From assembly GCA_903898215.1 (NCBI GenBank), contig CAIUEQ010000178.1:1-6651 (forward strand): 6,651 nucleotides of DNA, in the 5' to 3' direction. Below are positions 1 to 5,494 of this stretch, one piece after another. Below the pieces are notes generated by a model. It saw nothing but the letters and a program-made list of their open reading frames with translations, made no database searches and was not told the DNA's origin. The position numbers were made by a program, and so were the translations under genes. The stretch comes from an uncultured Bacteroidota bacterium (lineage in GTDB: Bacteria > Bacteroidota > Bacteroidia > UKL13-3). Within the stretch, counting starts at the first letter, position 1. The number at the start of each line of letters is the position of its first letter.

Positions 1-1
1 A

Positions 2-919
2 TGGATCAATCTAGATTATATTCCTGAAACAAAGGAACGAAGTGTGGTGATGAAGAAGGTGAGAATTTGTTGCATTCAATATGAATTAAGAAAAATAAAA
101 TCCTTTAAAGAATTTGCACAGCAATGCGAATATTTTACTGATGTGGCATCAAATTACAAATCGGATTTTATGTTGTTCCCAGAGTTGTTTACCACACAAT
201 TGCTTTCGTTGCATGAATATAAAAGCATGAGTCCGGAAGACAGTATACGCAAGCTTGGAGAATATACGGATGACTACATAACTCTATTCTCGCGACTTTC
301 CCTAGAATACAATATCAACATTATTGCGGGCACACATTTGCAAGTTGAAAATGATAATCTTTACAATATTTCGTATTTGTTTAAACGTGATGGAACTTTC
401 GAAAAACAGTATAAAATTCACATCACATCCAATGAAGCAAAATGGTGGGGCGTACAACCGGGAAATGAAATAAAAGTGTTTAACACCGATTGCGGAAAAG
501 TGGCTATCAATATTTGCTATGATGTGGAGTTTCCTGAAATGACCCGAATTGCTTGTCAGAAAGGTGCTAAGATTTTATTCGTTCCATTTTCAACAGATGA
601 GAAACACGGACATTTACGAGTAAAAATTTGTTCTCAATCCCGTGCTGTTGAGAATCAAATTTTTGTGGCTACAGCAGGAACAATCGGAAATATTCCTTCG
701 GTTGAAAACATGGACATCAACTATGCTCAATCAGGAATATATACACCAAGTGATTTTGCATTTCCTCCTGATGCAATTGCAGGTGAGTGTAACACTAATA
801 TTGAAACAGTTGTTATTGCCGATCTCGATCTTGCGGCCCTTGAACGTGCCAGAAACACTGGTACTGTATTGAATTGGAAAGACCGAAGAATGGATATGTA
901 TGAAGTGTTGGAAAAGTAA
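2..919 (+). CDS. Carbon-nitrogen hydrolase (nitrilase superfamily), probable C-terminal part of a GNAT-hydrolase fusion, 5' partial
   Basis: This is a cytoplasmic amidase/nitrilase-fold enzyme that would hydrolyse a non-peptide C-N bond; the substrate is unknown. Counting residues from the GTG at 44, the triad is Glu47 (FPELFTTQ), Lys124 (QYKIHIT) and Cys158 (NICYDVEFPE). The frame has no stop back to base 2 and reads WINLDYIPETKERS before the GTG. Such a linker precedes the hydrolase domain in YhcX-like proteins, where an N-terminal GNAT acetyltransferase is fused to the nitrilase domain at about 510 residues in total. I therefore infer that the real start and the GNAT domain lie left of the window. 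The alternative is a stand-alone hydrolase starting at GTG 44 or ATG 50, with a purine-rich AAAGGAA at 31-37. The hydrolase domain looks complete and undamaged. It converges with the toxin-antitoxin pair on the other strand. Family is confident, fusion is likely, substrate is unknown. Confidence 0.88.
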   Translation, partial: WINLDYIPETKERSVVMKKVRICCIQYELRKIKSFKEFAQQCEYFTDVASNYKSDFMLFPELFTTQLLSLHEYKSMSPEDSIRKLGEYTDDYITLFSRLSLEYNINIIAGTHLQVENDNLYNISYLFKRDGTFEKQYKIHITSNEAKWWGVQPGNEIKVFNTDCGKVAINICYDVEFPEMTRIACQKGAKILFVPFSTDEKHGHLRVKICSQSRAVENQIFVATAGTIGNIPSVENMDINYAQSGIYTPSDFAFPPDAIAGECNTNIETVVIADLDLAALERARNTGTVLNWKDRRMDMYEVLEK

Positions 920-985
920 TTTTTTGAAATTAATAATGATGAATTGTTAATTGTCTGGAATGAAGGCGAGAACATATTTTAAGAA

Positions 986-1032
986 GTGCTTTTTGTAATT
1001 CGTAGCGATTAAAAAATTGCTGTGTTAAGCAC
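986..1032. other. Nested inverted repeat between convergent genes
   Basis: An outer stem of GTGCTT (986-991) and AAGCAC (1027-1032) encloses an inner stem of 1001-1010 against 1015-1024. The inner stem has an AAAA loop and about ten pairs, three of them G-T wobbles. It lies between the hydrolase stop and the toxin stop, where a two-way terminator would be expected. Neither strand has a T-run directly after the stem, so an intrinsic terminator is not shown. The structure could be chance in AT-rich DNA. The rest of 920-1053 shows nothing recognisable. Confidence 0.25.
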
Positions 1033-1053
1033 AAAAATGATATTAAAGAAATG

Positions 1054-1377
1054 TTATTCGTTCAGTTTTAAAATTGTTTTTAAATTACTATTCAATAGTT
1101 TAGTTGTTTCTTCATCAATACAACCAAGTTTTCCAACAATTAAATCTTTGTCGATGGTTGCAAATTTTGAAAGCCTGATGAGAGATTCTTTTTTCAATCT
1201 GTTTATAGGTGTGGGCTTTAATAAAATATCAGTTGTTTCTTTCCATTGAATTTGAGTAGTAATAAAAGCAACAGTAACATCCATTTCACTAACAGTAAGA
1301 GCTAAAGCAGGTCGAAGTTTATTTCCTGTTAGATCGGTAAATGGAAATGGAAGGAGAATTATATCACCTTTTTTCAT
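1054..1377 (-). CDS. MazF/PemK-like type II toxin (endoribonuclease family)
   Basis: This 107-residue protein has the PemK/MazF fold signature. The N-terminus is GDIILLPFPFTDLTGNKLRPAL, containing the conserved GD (residues 4-5), the PFPFTD strand and loop, and Arg22-Pro23. It is followed by the FITTQ strand (38-42) and the SLIRLSKFATIDKDLI segment (65-80), typical of the second half of the domain. Family members cut mRNA at short sequences when free of their antitoxin; the target sequence cannot be predicted here. The ATG at 1377-1375 overlaps the antitoxin stop (ATGA, 4 bases), which implies translational coupling and antitoxin-first expression. Length is usual for the family and no lesion is seen. 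The gene carries no name that can be assigned from sequence; it is a chromosomal MazF-like toxin of the kind common in Bacteroidota. Confidence 0.88.
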   Translation of the reverse strand: MKKGDIILLPFPFTDLTGNKLRPALALTVSEMDVTVAFITTQIQWKETTDILLKPTPINRLKKESLIRLSKFATIDKDLIVGKLGCIDEETTKLLNSNLKTILKLNE

Positions 1378-1601
1378 TTGTACTTTTCTTTCACATCACT
1401 CAGCGTATAAAGAGTTTCCTCGTTTTGCAAGTATTCAAATGTTTTTGATTCGCTAACAAGTTTTTGAATTCCATTTTGAAGAATTTCTTCTTCATATTTT
1501 TTCATAATATAATCGGCAAAATCAGCAATTTCATTTGCCTTTTCTTTAGGAAGTTTTTGTAACACTGCGAGTGTTCGTTGTATGATAATTTCCCTTGTCA
1601 T
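1374..1601 (-). CDS. Antitoxin partner of the MazF/PemK-like toxin
   Basis: This 75-residue protein is encoded directly upstream of the toxin and overlaps it by 4 bases. The N-terminal half (TLAVLQKLPKEKANEIADFADYIMKKYEE) is predicted to be helical and resembles the DUF2281-type segment found in many small antitoxins. The C-terminal half (SKTFEYLQNEETLYTLSDVKEKYK) has the acidic F-Y-L-x(4)-E-x-L-Y-x-L-x-D-x-K-E-x-Y pattern that I recall from MazE-like antitoxins of Bacteroidota; such tails usually wrap around and block the toxin. The assignment rests mainly on gene order, overlap and size, with the tail pattern as support. Type II antitoxins commonly repress their own promoter, but no operator is visible. 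The start ATG is preceded by a run of A's rather than a Shine-Dalgarno sequence. Confidence 0.82.
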   Translation of the reverse strand: MTREIIIQRTLAVLQKLPKEKANEIADFADYIMKKYEEEILQNGIQKLVSESKTFEYLQNEETLYTLSDVKEKYK

Positions 1602-1611
1602 TTTTTTTTAT

Positions 1612-1619
1612 CAAAAGTA
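1612..1619 (-). promoter_or_regulatory. Possible -7 element of the toxin-antitoxin operon
   Basis: On the minus strand this reads TACTTTTG, an exact match to the Bacteroidota -7 consensus TAnnTTTG. It ends only about ten bases before the antitoxin ATG, so the leader would be very short. The nearest TTTG lies 24 bases further upstream, longer than the usual spacing of about 19-21 from a -33 box. Weak call. Confidence 0.3.
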
Positions 1620-1703
1620 ATAAATTTAAACCAATGTGTATTTCAAATATTTTATTACCAAATTTTGTTTAATAATACACAACGCTTCTTCCTTTTTAAG
1701 CTC

Positions 1704-1715
1704 ATGTTCGCGTCA
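1704..1715. repeat. 12-bp direct repeat, copy 1
   Basis: ATGTTCGCGTCA occurs here and again at 1800-1811 in the same orientation, 96 bp apart start to start. It is conspicuous because CG-containing words are rare in this AT-rich gap. The 317-base stretch 1602-1918 between the antitoxin and the lipoprotein holds no gene that I can support; this repeat pair is its only clear structure. Confidence 0.4.
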
Positions 1716-1799
1716 GATTTGTAGCTTTATTGCATGATAGTATAAACACAAAAGTTACGGCTTTAGTACAAAAAAATATTGAAATACTAACTAACACAA

Positions 1800-1811
1800 A
1801 TGTTCGCGTCA
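1800..1811. repeat. 12-bp direct repeat, copy 2
   Basis: Exact second copy of ATGTTCGCGTCA, with the first copy at 1704-1715. Function is unknown. It could be a protein-binding site, the remains of a duplication, or part of a dispersed family outside the window. Confidence 0.4.
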
Positions 1812-1918
1812 ACTTGGTGTTATTTCCAATTTCATCAAATATTAGTTGATACATCCTATGACAAAATAGGCTGATTTTAAATTTAAAGTTACCTTAGCAA
1901 TTGTAATTTTATTAAGGA

Positions 1919-2607
1919 ATGAATACCAAACTTATATTACCAAATAAAAAACATCTTAAGATGAGTAGCGTCATCGTGTTTTCTTTTTTCTTTTTTTAGT
2001 TATTGAATCTTGTACAAAATGTCAAAGTAGAGAAGAATTGTTAGCTTCCGCAAAGCCAAGCAATATACCTGTTAGTGATAAAAATGATTTCGCCTTTTAT
2101 CATATTAATAAAATGACTTTTTTGTTAAATGATACTTCTGTTATAGTTTTTAATTTATCGAAAAAAGATTTTCAATATATACCGTTTATAGGCTCCTATG
2201 AAGGTTCATGCGAAACTTTTGATAAAAAAAACGAATTGAACTCTTTTGTATATTCTTCGTCATCTCAAATATTGCCTAGTATTACCGCATACTTCTATAG
2301 GTTTTGGGATGCAACAGTCTATGATATTAATTTTTCAGAATATATTCCAAATGTAAATACTTCTGGAGCATATCGAGGAGTAAGTGGGGCAGGAGGAGTA
2401 ACATTTAACCTGTCCGGATATTTAAAAATAGATTCAATTAGAACCACTTTTGATTCAATTTATTATGGATTGTATTTATTAAAGACATTTAAGGACAATT
2501 ATCCAGGTTATTATTTACATGATACAATTTATTATTCACCAACAAAGGGAATTGTAAAAATGATATTTTATAATAATAATAAATTTGAACTCATAAAAGC
2601 AGAATAA
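1919..2607 (+). CDS. Unrecognised lipoprotein, start and body in different frames (apparent frameshift in a T tract)
   Basis: The uninterrupted body runs to the TAA at 2605-2607 and has no ATG start; its first possible start is a TTG at 2038. Upstream in the same frame lies LVIESCTKCQSREE, a lipobox-like segment ending in Cys at 2011-2013, but without an initiation codon. In the adjacent frame, ATG 1919 opens MNTKLILPNKKHLKM followed by SSVIVFSFFFF and then stops at TAG 1997-1999, right after a run of seven T's. One extra T (or a -1 slip) joins the two. The result is a lipoprotein signal peptide with a basic n-region (KKHLK), a Phe-rich core, and Cys32 as the modified residue of a protein of about 229 residues. 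I recognise no domain in the body. It is rich in Tyr, Ser and beta-type segments, has a Gly-rich GAYRGVSGAGGV stretch, and ends YYSPTKGIVKMIFYNNNKFELIK, like C-termini of other Bacteroidota surface lipoproteins. The lesion may be a real mutation, phase variation, slippage or a base-call error. Confidence 0.62.
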
Positions 2608-2661
2608 AGCTGACTAAAGAGTTGCCACAGATTGCACAAATTTTTATCAGTAAAAAAATGA

Positions 2662-2797
2662 TTGTCAGTTCGAGCGGAGTCGAGAACGTGTTTTAAAAAC
2701 CACCAAGTTTCAAACAGACTTTTGTCTCCACTTCGCTCGACATGCTAGTTGCGTAACTCTGCGTTTTTATCTGCGTTAATCAGCGAGAAAAAAAGTG
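2662..2797. repeat. Dispersed intergenic repeat, copy 1 (short-arm form)
   Basis: The left arm GTTCGAGCGGAGTCGAGAAC (2668-2687) is roughly inverted-complementary to the right arm GTCTCCACTTCGCTCGAC (2724-2741), so the unit can fold into an imperfect hairpin. A tail follows with ACTCTGCGTTTTTATCTGCG and a GTTAATCAGCGAGAAAA stretch. The same order of elements recurs in the same orientation at 3424-3589. The interval 2608-2813 between the lipoprotein and the ORF6N remnant holds this repeat and, at 2620-2645, a GCCACAGATTGCACAAATTT segment like other dispersed Bacteroidota repeats. No gene is seen there. Confidence 0.75.
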
Positions 2798-2813
2798 GCC
2801 TCAAAATTTCATT

Positions 2814-3350
2814 TCATTTTTTACTTTCGGTATTAAATCCAATTTGCTTTAGAGGTGAAACCGGCTGTATAATTAGTTGTTTGAGAGCATCAAAAATATC
2901 ACGAATTTCTTTGCTGTTTTTCGAAACTTGTTTTTCTAATAAATCAAGTTTGAGTAAAATATCTTTATGAGTGAGTAACATTTCTTTCATCTTTATATAT
3001 ATCCTCATTATTTGAATATTAACTGTAATAGCCCTATCACTGGTCAATATTCCCGACAGCATTGCAACACCTTGTTCTGTGAATGCATTAGGCATTTTTC
3101 TTGTTCCTCCCCAACTTGATATTCCAAATTGGAACATCAAGTTTTTAAATTCTTTTTGAGTTTAACTGAACATAAAGTCATCAGGAAATCTTTTGATATT
3201 TCGTTTAACAGCTTTATTCAAATTGCTTGTTGTTACTCCGTAAAGATTTGCCAAATCCATGTCGAGCATAACTTTTTTGCTGCGTATTAAATAAATTTTG
3301 TTTAGGATAATTTCATCAGGTATTGTAAGTGAGTGAGTTTTTGTTTTCAT
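2814..3350 (-). pseudogene. ORF6N-domain protein, interrupted by an in-frame stop
   Basis: ORF6N is a DNA-binding domain of phage and accessory-DNA proteins. Reading from ATG 3350, IPDEIILNKIYLIRSKKVMLDMDLANLYGV and RFPDDFMF match the start of the ORF6N domain, then a TAA stops translation at 3164-3162, codon 63. The same frame continues after the stop with TQKEFKNLMFQFGISSWGG and MPNAFTEQGVAMLSGILTSD, the conserved second half of the domain. A heptad-like, charged C-terminal segment (about KMKEMLLTHKDILLKLDLLEK) follows to the TGA at 2816-2814. With the stop bridged, the product is 178 residues, a normal family length, so only the stop damages it. At the stop, DNA TTCAGTTAAACT replaces what the family would lead me to expect (F-Q-L-T). 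An internal ATG at 3140 could start a 108-residue fragment, but that would lack the first half of the domain. Most likely a recent pseudogene. Confidence 0.8.
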
Positions 3351-3440
3351 TAAGCTTTTGTTTTATCACACAAAATAAACAGTAAATATTTTGCAATGGC
3401 AATAAAAGTTAAATGCTGTTAGCTTGTCAGTTCGAGCGGA

Positions 3441-3458
3441 GTCCGATAGCTATCGGAC
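3441..3458. repeat. Perfect 18-bp palindrome in the left arm of repeat copy 2
   Basis: GTCCGATAGCTATCGGAC equals its own reverse complement. Relative to repeat copy 1 it looks like a 15-base insertion (3443-3457) between GAGT and CGAGAAC. Confidence 0.85.
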
Positions 3459-3504
3459 GAGAACAGGTCCTTTGAAGCACTAATTTTCAAACAGACAATG
3501 TCAC

Positions 3505-3522
3505 TCCCGATAGCTATCGGGA
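3505..3522. repeat. Perfect 18-bp palindrome in the right arm of repeat copy 2
   Basis: TCCCGATAGCTATCGGGA equals its own reverse complement and shares the 14-base core CCGATAGCTATCGG with the left-arm palindrome. Copy 1 has only CCACTT at this place. Confidence 0.85.
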
Positions 3523-3545
3523 TCGCTCGACATGATAGTTGCGCA

Positions 3546-3680
3546 ACTCTGCGTTTTTTATCTGCGTTAATCTGCGAGAAAAAAATTTCTCACTGGTTGT
3601 GTAAATTTTTCTAATAAATTCATCAGCGAAAATCTGCGTTATCTGCGAGAAAAATAATCGTTAAAAATCTGCGAGAAAAA
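3546..3680 (+). repeat. Cluster of TCTGCG-based repeats
   Basis: The hexamer TCTGCG occurs at about 3548, 3561, 3571, 3633, 3642 and 3668, with a TCAGCG variant at 3623. Three of the copies extend to TCTGCGAGAAAAA (3571, 3642, 3668). Spacing is irregular, so this is a degenerate nested repeat rather than a clean tandem array. It overlaps the tail of repeat copy 2 and ends about 40 bases before the ettA -7 element. Confidence 0.65.
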
Positions 3681-3722
3681 AGTTACCTCGAATTTCAAAT
3701 TATTTCAACTCCTAAATTTTGC

Positions 3723-3730
3723 TATTTTTG
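3723..3730 (+). promoter_or_regulatory. Likely -7 promoter element of ettA
   Basis: TATTTTTG, followed by CA, matches the Bacteroidota -7 consensus TAnnTTTG and lies 19 bases before the ettA ATG, a typical short leader. No clear TTTG -33 box stands at the usual distance upstream, so the call rests on the -7 element and its position. Confidence 0.55.
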
Positions 3731-3749
3731 CAGCCCTTAAAAACTAATC

Positions 3750-5420
3750 ATGGCAGATAATAAGATTATATTTTCGATGGCAGGAGTAAGCAAAACTTAT
3801 CCTCCGCAAAAACAAGTTCTAAAAAATATTTACCTCTCATTTTATTACGGAGCAAAAATTGGTGTGCTTGGATTAAATGGTTCAGGTAAATCGAGTTTGT
3901 TAAGAATTATTGCCGGTGTTGATAAAAATTTTCAAGGCGAAGTAGTTTTTGATAAAGACTATAAAATTGGCTTATTTGAACAAGAACCAAATCTTGACGA
4001 AACAAAAACTGTTCTAGAATGCATAAAAGAAGGCGTGCAGCCTATTGTTGATATGCTTGCCGAGTTTGAAGAAGTGAACAACAAACTTGCCGAGCCAATG
4101 AGCGATGATGCCATGAATAAGTTGATTGACAGACAATCGGTTTTGATGGAACTATTGGATCAAAATGATGCTTGGGAATTGGATAATAAATTAGAAAAAG
4201 CAATGGATGCGTTGCGTTGTCCTGATCCTGAAACTTCTGTAAAAATTCTTTCAGGAGGTGAACGCAGGCGAGTAGCTTTATGTCGTTTGTTATTGAGCAA
4301 TCCTGATATTTTATTATTGGATGAGCCTACGAATCACTTAGATGCAGAGAGCGTTGATTGGCTCGAGCAATATTTGAAAAACTTCCCCGGAACTGTTATA
4401 GCGGTTACCCACGATAGGTATTTCTTGGATAATGTTGCAGGTTGGATTCTTGAGTTAGATAGAGGCGAAGGCATTCCATGGAAAGGAAATTATAGCAGTT
4501 GGTTAGAGCAAAAATCTGCCCGATTGAAACAAGAAGAAAAACAAGACAGCAAACGTGCAAAAGCGTTAGACCGAGAGTTGGAGTGGGTTAGAATGGGAGC
4601 AAAAGGTCGTCATGCAAAACAAAAAGCTCGTTTACAAGCTTACGATAAAATGGTAAATGAGGAACAGAAAGATAAAGAGCAAACCATGGAACTCTTTATT
4701 CCTGCTGGTCCACGTTTAGGTGATGTGGTGATCGAAGCAAAAGATGTAAGCAAATCTTATGGCGATAAATTATTGTATGAAAATTTAAATTTCTCTTTGC
4801 CAAAAGGAGGTATCGTTGGTATTATTGGTCCGAATGGAGTTGGTAAAACAACATTGTTCCGAATGATGATGGGACTCGAAACTCCTGATAGCGGAGAGTT
4901 TAAAGTTGGTGAAACAGTAAAGATCGCATATGTTGATCAGAGTCATAAAGATTTGTTGCCTGATAAATCTGTATTTGAAGTAATCAGTGGTGGAACAGAA
5001 ACCATGATTGTTGGCGACAAACAAATGAATGCCCGCGCATATATTTCTAAATTTAATTTTAGTGGGAACGATCAAAGTAAAAAAGTTGGTTTGCTATCGG
5101 GTGGTGAAAGAAACCGTGTGCATTTGGCAATGACTTTAAAAGAAGGCGGAAACGTTTTGTTACTGGATGAGCCAACAAATGATATTGATGTGAACACACT
5201 TCGCTCATTGGAAGAAGCAATCGAAAATTTTGCAGGTTGTGTTGTGGTAATTAGTCACGATAGGTGGTTTATTGATAGGATTGCAACGCATATTTTATCA
5301 TTTGAAGGAAACTCACAAGTGTATTTCTTTGAAGGAAACTATAGCGAATATGAAGAAAATAAAAAGCAACGAATGGGTGACGTTCAACCTCATCGCGTGC
5401 GATTTAAAAATATTCATTAA
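3750..5420 (+). CDS. ettA: Energy-dependent translational throttle protein EttA (ABC-F ATPase)
   Basis: EttA is a cytoplasmic ABC-F protein that binds the ribosomal E site and gates early elongation according to ATP/ADP level; it is not a transporter. The 556 residues match the roughly 555 of E. coli EttA, and long stretches look near-identical from memory (AKIGVLGLNGSGKS, GWILELDRGEGIPW, NYSSWLEQK, LFIPAGPRLGD, CVVVISHDRWFIDRIATHIL). Domain 1 has Walker A at 41-49 (Lys47), signature LSGGE at 167-171, Walker B ending Asp191-Glu192, and switch His221. Domain 2 has Walker A at 360-368 (Lys366), LSGGE at 449-453, Asp473-Glu474 and His503. An arm-like insertion lies around 95-135. The charged inter-domain linker (about 243-323) includes the WVRMGAKGRHAKQKAR segment. 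No membrane segment is present. ATG 3750 fits both the family N-terminus and the upstream promoter. Both ATPase sites are intact. Other ABC-F members are unlikely given this motif set and length. Confidence 0.96.
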   Translation: MADNKIIFSMAGVSKTYPPQKQVLKNIYLSFYYGAKIGVLGLNGSGKSSLLRIIAGVDKNFQGEVVFDKDYKIGLFEQEPNLDETKTVLECIKEGVQPIVDMLAEFEEVNNKLAEPMSDDAMNKLIDRQSVLMELLDQNDAWELDNKLEKAMDALRCPDPETSVKILSGGERRRVALCRLLLSNPDILLLDEPTNHLDAESVDWLEQYLKNFPGTVIAVTHDRYFLDNVAGWILELDRGEGIPWKGNYSSWLEQKSARLKQEEKQDSKRAKALDRELEWVRMGAKGRHAKQKARLQAYDKMVNEEQKDKEQTMELFIPAGPRLGDVVIEAKDVSKSYGDKLLYENLNFSLPKGGIVGIIGPNGVGKTTLFRMMMGLETPDSGEFKVGETVKIAYVDQSHKDLLPDKSVFEVISGGTETMIVGDKQMNARAYISKFNFSGNDQSKKVGLLSGGERNRVHLAMTLKEGGNVLLLDEPTNDIDVNTLRSLEEAIENFAGCVVVISHDRWFIDRIATHILSFEGNSQVYFFEGNYSEYEENKKQRMGDVQPHRVRFKNIH

Positions 5421-5494
5421 TCGAATTTATAGGCAAAATACAGCCGTTTTTTTATCTGTTTAAAAAAATTATCTTGCTCAAAATCTAACTGCTT

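Larger units (their letters stand above)
3424..3589. repeat. Dispersed intergenic repeat, copy 2 (long-arm form with palindromes)
   Basis: This shares with copy 1 the start TTGTCAGTTCGAGCGGAGT, the middle TTTCAAACAGAC, the CGCTCGACATG right arm, and the tail with AACTCTGCG, TATCTGCGTTAATC and GCGAGAAAAAAA. It differs in carrying a GATAGCTATC palindrome in each arm. The arms 3430-3464 and 3499-3531 can pair over most of their length around a loop of about 34 bases. The copy lies between the ORF6N remnant and ettA, which point away from each other. The rest of the 399-base gap 3351-3749 holds the TCTGCG repeats and the ettA promoter but no gene. Confidence 0.78.

Noticed and set aside
642..975. 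Open frames on both strands inside and after the hydrolase
   Set aside because: They overlap the catalytic domain of an intact nitrilase and show no family pattern.
986..1032. Nested hairpin as a two-way intrinsic terminator
   Set aside because: No T-run follows the stem on either strand and several pairs are wobbles; kept only as a low-confidence inverted repeat.
1022..1249. Plus-strand open frame of 75 residues opposite the toxin
   Set aside because: It is fully antisense to a recognisable MazF-like gene and has a low-complexity Ser/Phe-rich translation; shadow frame.
2749..2970. Plus-strand open frame of 73 residues
   Set aside because: It starts in the dispersed repeat and runs antisense to conserved ORF6N coding sequence.
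2662..3589. Insertion sequence or composite transposon
   Set aside because: No transposase is encoded, ends are not clean terminal inverted repeats, and no target-site duplication could be identified around the pair.
3546..3680. CRISPR array
   Set aside because: The repeat unit is only 6-13 bases, spacing is irregular, spacers are absent and no cas gene is nearby.
4785..5463. Minus-strand frame inside ettA and plus-strand frame over its 3' end
   Set aside because: Both overlap conserved EttA motifs in another frame and have no recognisable product.
5421..5494. Terminator between ettA and the oxidoreductase
   Set aside because: A T7 run is present, but no stable stem precedes it; the only pairing (ACAG with CTGT) spans the T-run.
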